A DNA stretch of 64,000 bases, from NCBI GenBank assembly GCA_041658585.1, contig JBAZZX010000001.1, forward strand, positions 85,523 through 149,522, read 5' to 3'. The first letter of the stretch is position 1. Every line of letters starts with the position of its first letter. The translations under genes and the position numbers were made by a program. Shown piece by piece: positions 61,261 through 64,000 of the stretch. The notes under the pieces are model-generated. The model was not told the DNA's origin. It ran no database searches and worked only from the letters and a program-made list of their open reading frames with translations. Source of the stretch: DYFC01 sp041658585. GTDB lineage: Bacteria > Nitrospirota > Thermodesulfovibrionia > Thermodesulfovibrionales > SM23-35.

Positions 61261-62571
61261 ATGAAAAAAGACGGGATCAACGTAGGTATCATCGGTTTTG
61301 GGATTGTAGGGAGCGGCACTGCAAAGGTACTCCTGACCAATAAAGATATCCTGAATGAAAGACTTGGTTTCAAGTTAAACCTCAAGAGGATAGCCGACCT
61401 TGATATAACAACGGACAGGGGGATAAAGATACCCGAAGGGGTTTTAACAACGGATGTAAACCTGCTTTTCAACGACCCGGAAATTGATATAGTCGTCGAA
61501 CTTATCGGAGGGATCAAGCCTGCCAAAGATTTCATCATGAAGGCGATCCAAAACGGCAAGCATGTGGTAACTGCAAACAAGGCCCTGCTTGCGACCCATG
61601 GGACTGACATATTCAATGCCGCGCGGGAGAAGGGGGTCGAGGTCGGATTTGAGGCGTCTGTAGCCGGCGCAATCCCTATTATCAAGGTGATGAAGGAAGG
61701 CCTTGTTGCAAACAGGATAAAGGCCATCTACGGAATAATCAACGGGACGTCGAATTATATCCTCACCAAGATGACCGATGAGAATGTCGAGTTTGCCGAT
61801 GCATTAAAAGAAGCGCAGGCCCTTGGATATGCCGAAGCGGATCCCACATTTGACATAGAAGGGATCGACACCGCACATAAGCTTACAATACTTGCCACCC
61901 TGTCCTATGGCATTCCTCTTTCCTTTAGTTCCGTGCACATAGAAGGGATTTCAAAAATTACCGCGCAGGACATTAACTTTGCGTCAGAGCTGGGTTACAA
62001 AGTTAAGCTGCTTGCCATCACAAAAGAAACAGACGGTGAAATCGAACTCAGGGTGCATCCGACGATGCTCCCGAAAGATTATCTGATTGCAAAGGTAGAC
62101 GGACCATTCAATGCTATTTATGTTGAAGGCGATGCAACCGGTTCAACCATGTATTACGGCAGGGGCGCCGGTTCCGTTCCTACAGGGAGCGCGGTAGTAA
62201 GCGACATAGCGGATATCGCAAGGAATATTCAAAAAAACGCTCTCGGAAGAGTGCCGACTATTCCAAATATTTCAGGGGACATCCGGATAAGAAAGATGGA
62301 TGATATAACCTCCCGGTATTATTTCAGATTTTCCGCATTGGACAAGCCGGGTGTCCTTTCAAAGATTTCAGGGATACTCGGTAATCACAATATCAGCATA
62401 ACCTCGGTCATTCAAAAAGGCAGAATGGTCGGCGAGGCTGTGCCGCTTGTGGTCCTCACCCATGAGGCAAAGGAAAAAGATATGCGGCTGGCAATTGAAG
62501 AGATAGACAAACTGCCGGTTGTTATGGGAAAGACCGTGATAATAAGGGTTGAAGGAAAAGAAGAAAGTTAA
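61261..62571 (+). CDS. hom: Homoserine dehydrogenase
   Basis: 436 residues from the ATG at 61261, which has TTGGAG 7 bases upstream (a TTG at 61249 is also in frame). N-terminal NAD(P)-binding GFGIVGSGTAKVL (about 13-25), the catalytic core with GIINGTSNYILTKM (about 162-175), LGYAEADPTFDIEG (about 189-202), Lys 116-like TANKALLA and a C-terminal ACT domain (about 350-430) for allosteric control by threonine. It reduces aspartate semialdehyde to homoserine for threonine and methionine. Flanked on both sides by E2 sequences. Confidence 0.96.
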   Translation: MKKDGINVGIIGFGIVGSGTAKVLLTNKDILNERLGFKLNLKRIADLDITTDRGIKIPEGVLTTDVNLLFNDPEIDIVVELIGGIKPAKDFIMKAIQNGKHVVTANKALLATHGTDIFNAAREKGVEVGFEASVAGAIPIIKVMKEGLVANRIKAIYGIINGTSNYILTKMTDENVEFADALKEAQALGYAEADPTFDIEGIDTAHKLTILATLSYGIPLSFSSVHIEGISKITAQDINFASELGYKVKLLAITKETDGEIELRVHPTMLPKDYLIAKVDGPFNAIYVEGDATGSTMYYGRGAGSVPTGSAVVSDIADIARNIQKNALGRVPTIPNISGDIRIRKMDDITSRYYFRFSALDKPGVLSKISGILGNHNISITSVIQKGRMVGEAVPLVVLTHEAKEKDMRLAIEEIDKLPVVMGKTVIIRVEGKEES

Positions 62572-62577
62572 CCCATC

Positions 62578-62786
62578 GTTTACATAAAATGAAAGGGAGA
62601 CATGATAGAAAATCTTTTAAAATGCGACAAAAGATACTCCATATTCACCTGACGGCACTTTTAACCTTATGTGTCAATTAGATAAATGTATATCAAACAG
62701 TGATAATAGTGCATTAATGAGTCGCTTAAAAGCTTCCCTATCATGTCTCCCTTTCACATTAAGAATTTGCTTTGCAATGTTCACAT
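62578..62786. repeat. E2 repeat, full copy in reverse
   Basis: GAAAGGGAGACATGATAGAA...CTATCATGTCTCCCTTTC inner ends, with the interior of the 35098 copy inverted (TCACCTGACGGCACTTTTAA, GTGATAATAGTGCATTAATG). The outer arm GCTTTGCAATGTTCACATTAG touches E1 copy G. Confidence 0.8.
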
Positions 62787-62976
62787 TAGCCCGGATTTTT
62801 CATAAAATTGCCAACAGCAACTGAGGATAGAGTATTTGAGCGGTTTTTTTTGCCAATAGTCAAATTAGCATATGAAAATAGAGAGGCAAAAGCCTCGCAG
62901 GGAGGAACGACCGAGAATGAGCGAAAATATTCTATCCTCAGTTCAATCAAATAAATTTATTAATAATCCGGGGTAG
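62787..62976. repeat. E1 repeat copy G (forward, abutting E2)
   Basis: CCCGGATTTTTCATAAAATT...AATTTATTAATAATCCGGGG. Begins where E2 ends. Its right tip CGGGGTAG lies 5-12 bases before the ATG of the ThiF-type gene and may act as that gene's ribosome site. Confidence 0.85.
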
Positions 62977-62980
62977 ATTA

Positions 62981-63763
62981 ATGAAATTTACCAAAGATCA
63001 GCTCCGGCGCTATAGCAGGCATCTCCTCCTGCCTGAGGTTGGGGAACAGGGGCAGATAAAGATTTTAGAATCAAAGGTGTTTATGGTAGGCGCCGGAGGT
63101 CTCGGTTCGCCTGTCGGTTACTACCTGGCAGCTGCAGGGGTCGGCACTATAGGTATCATAGATAATGATGTCGTGGATCTCGGCAATCTCCAGCGTCAGA
63201 TAGCCCACAGCACTAAGACTGTAGGCAGACCAAAGGTTGAATCCGCAAAAAACACCTTTGAATCTCTGAACCCCGATGTAAATGTAGCGGCTATCAATGA
63301 CCGGCTCACAAAACATAATATCCTCGAGCTGATAAAAGACTATGATATTGTATGCGACTGCAGCGACAACTTTGCAACAAGGTTCCTGGTAAACGACGCC
63401 TGCGTCTTGTTGAAGAAACCCCTCGTTACAGGCGCGGTATTTAAATTTGAAGGCCAGCTTACCGTTGTAATACCGGGCGAGGGGCCGTGTTACCGATGCT
63501 TATTTGAAAAGCCTCCTCCTCCGCGTATCCAGCCGTCTCCGCAAGATGACGGTCTTCTTGGCTTTTTGCCGGGCGTCATCGGAACGCTGATGGTGTCGGA
63601 GGTCATAAAGCTCATCATCGGCAAGGGAGAGATACTGAAGGGAAAACTCCTGATATACGATGCATTAAAACAGTCCTTCAGAAAGGTAACAATCCCCAAA
63701 AATCCCGAATGCGCCGTCTGCAGCGACAACCCGACAATAACGGAACCGGTTGATTACATATAA
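62981..63763 (+). CDS. HesA/MoeB/ThiF family adenylyltransferase
   Basis: 260-residue E1-like enzyme that adenylates the C-terminal Gly-Gly of a small sulphur-carrier protein (MoaD or ThiS). ATP-binding GAGGLGSPVGYYLAAAGVG (about 38-56), the adenylation-site DNDVVDLGNLQRQIAH (about 61-76), SDNFATRFLVND (about 128-139), and two zinc CxxC pairs: CYRC (about 170-173) and CAVC (about 244-247). MoeB and ThiF cannot be told apart by sequence alone. Weak ribosome site CGGGGTAG contributed by E1 copy G. Confidence 0.88.
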   Translation: MKFTKDQLRRYSRHLLLPEVGEQGQIKILESKVFMVGAGGLGSPVGYYLAAAGVGTIGIIDNDVVDLGNLQRQIAHSTKTVGRPKVESAKNTFESLNPDVNVAAINDRLTKHNILELIKDYDIVCDCSDNFATRFLVNDACVLLKKPLVTGAVFKFEGQLTVVIPGEGPCYRCLFEKPPPPRIQPSPQDDGLLGFLPGVIGTLMVSEVIKLIIGKGEILKGKLLIYDALKQSFRKVTIPKNPECAVCSDNPTITEPVDYI

Positions 63764-63961
63764 ACTCACCAGTTGCAAAAATATCTCTATTTTGCAGTAA
63801 AATGTTTATAAAGAAGCTCGGAAGCCGGGTAACTTTATAAAAAGAAGGTTCTTATCTGCATAGCTTCTTATCTTAAATAGAGTCTGTGTATAAACACTAA
63901 CTCCTCAACAGATAAAAGAAAATGGTAAAATTGCAGAGAAATCAAAAAGGAGGAGGAAGAA
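63764..63961. other. Gap at the end of the window
   Basis: No gene seen. GGAGGAGG at 63948-63956 looks like a ribosome site for a frame entering from 63962. Confidence 0.4.
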
Positions 63962-64000
63962 TTGAAACTGCTGAATGATTTAAAACTGCAATTTGAGAAA
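63962..64000 (+). CDS. Possible start of a following gene (partial)
   Basis: TTG at 63962, 6 bases after GGAGGAGG, opens 13 codons (MKLLNDLKLQFEK) that run off the window. The ribosome site and position after a ThiF-type gene make it plausible, but nothing identifies it. Confidence 0.35.
   Translation, partial: MKLLNDLKLQFEK

Overview
The window reads as a chromosome segment of a Gram-negative bacterium. It has an outer-membrane beta-barrel/SPOR protein, a Wza-type exporter, RseP, LPS-heptose-type RfaE2 and several lipoproteins. Gene content (DUF3786, a protein resembling the Sfum_1244 family, long-form HisG, a CxxCH cytochrome remnant, many CCCTCC-rich and inverted-repeat intergenic elements) fits a Nitrospirota- or deltaproteobacterial-type anaerobe. 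This is inference: there is no rRNA or other taxonomic marker here.

Layout. 1-2.5 kb: end of dxr, rseP, a Nudix hydrolase and rfaE2, an overlapping + strand operon, then hisD facing it. 4-11.8 kb: a minus-strand exopolysaccharide block (SPOR/beta-barrel protein, Wza-like exporter, Wzc-like tyrosine autokinase, O-antigen ligase/TPR protein) with no glycosyltransferases. 12.1-14.6 kb: a parvulin-like foldase, a HAMP membrane protein, a secreted metallopeptidase and a small secreted protein. 14.7-25.1 kb: housekeeping genes (rnr, hisG, mfd, TPR lipoprotein, tRNA-Pro, recQ, CinA C-domain). 25.2-28.6 kb: accessory (PIN toxin-antitoxin pair, secreted Cys-rich protein, a 36-residue Cys/His protein, a small membrane protein). 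28.7-34.1 kb: ligA, an ABC exporter pair, patatin lipoprotein, IS3 remnant, second PIN/RHH pair. 34.3-40 kb: a frameshifted c-type cytochrome, a very small dual-CxxC ORF with an in-frame UGA (candidate selenoprotein), DUF3786, a radical SAM enzyme, two hypotheticals. 40-46.8 kb: a CHASE2 adenylate cyclase facing a secreted-repeat/FecR/TPR-barrel locus. 47-54.8 kb: truA, moaE, radA, a lipoprotein, an ExeA-type ATPase and a large TPR protein. 55-57.6 kb: znuACB. 57.9-64 kb: mazG, an aminotransferase, lipA, hom and a MoeB/ThiF-type enzyme.

The most striking non-coding signal is dispersed intergenic repeats. Family E1 (about 125-bp core, 160-210 bp with long terminal inverted repeats) has seven copies, two of which supply the stop codon of the gene before them. 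Family E2 has about ten full, short or partial copies and lies beside or around E1 in three places. Further inverted-repeat elements occur at 4006-4156, 48196-48328 and 48571-48695, along with CCCTCC/GGGAGG-rich elements. The accessory gaps also hold gene wreckage: an IS3 OrfA fragment, a REP-associated transposase fragment, a DUF5618-like fragment and a truncated gene upstream of the O-antigen ligase. The most interesting candidate is the 55-codon ORF at 35390-35557 (minus strand).
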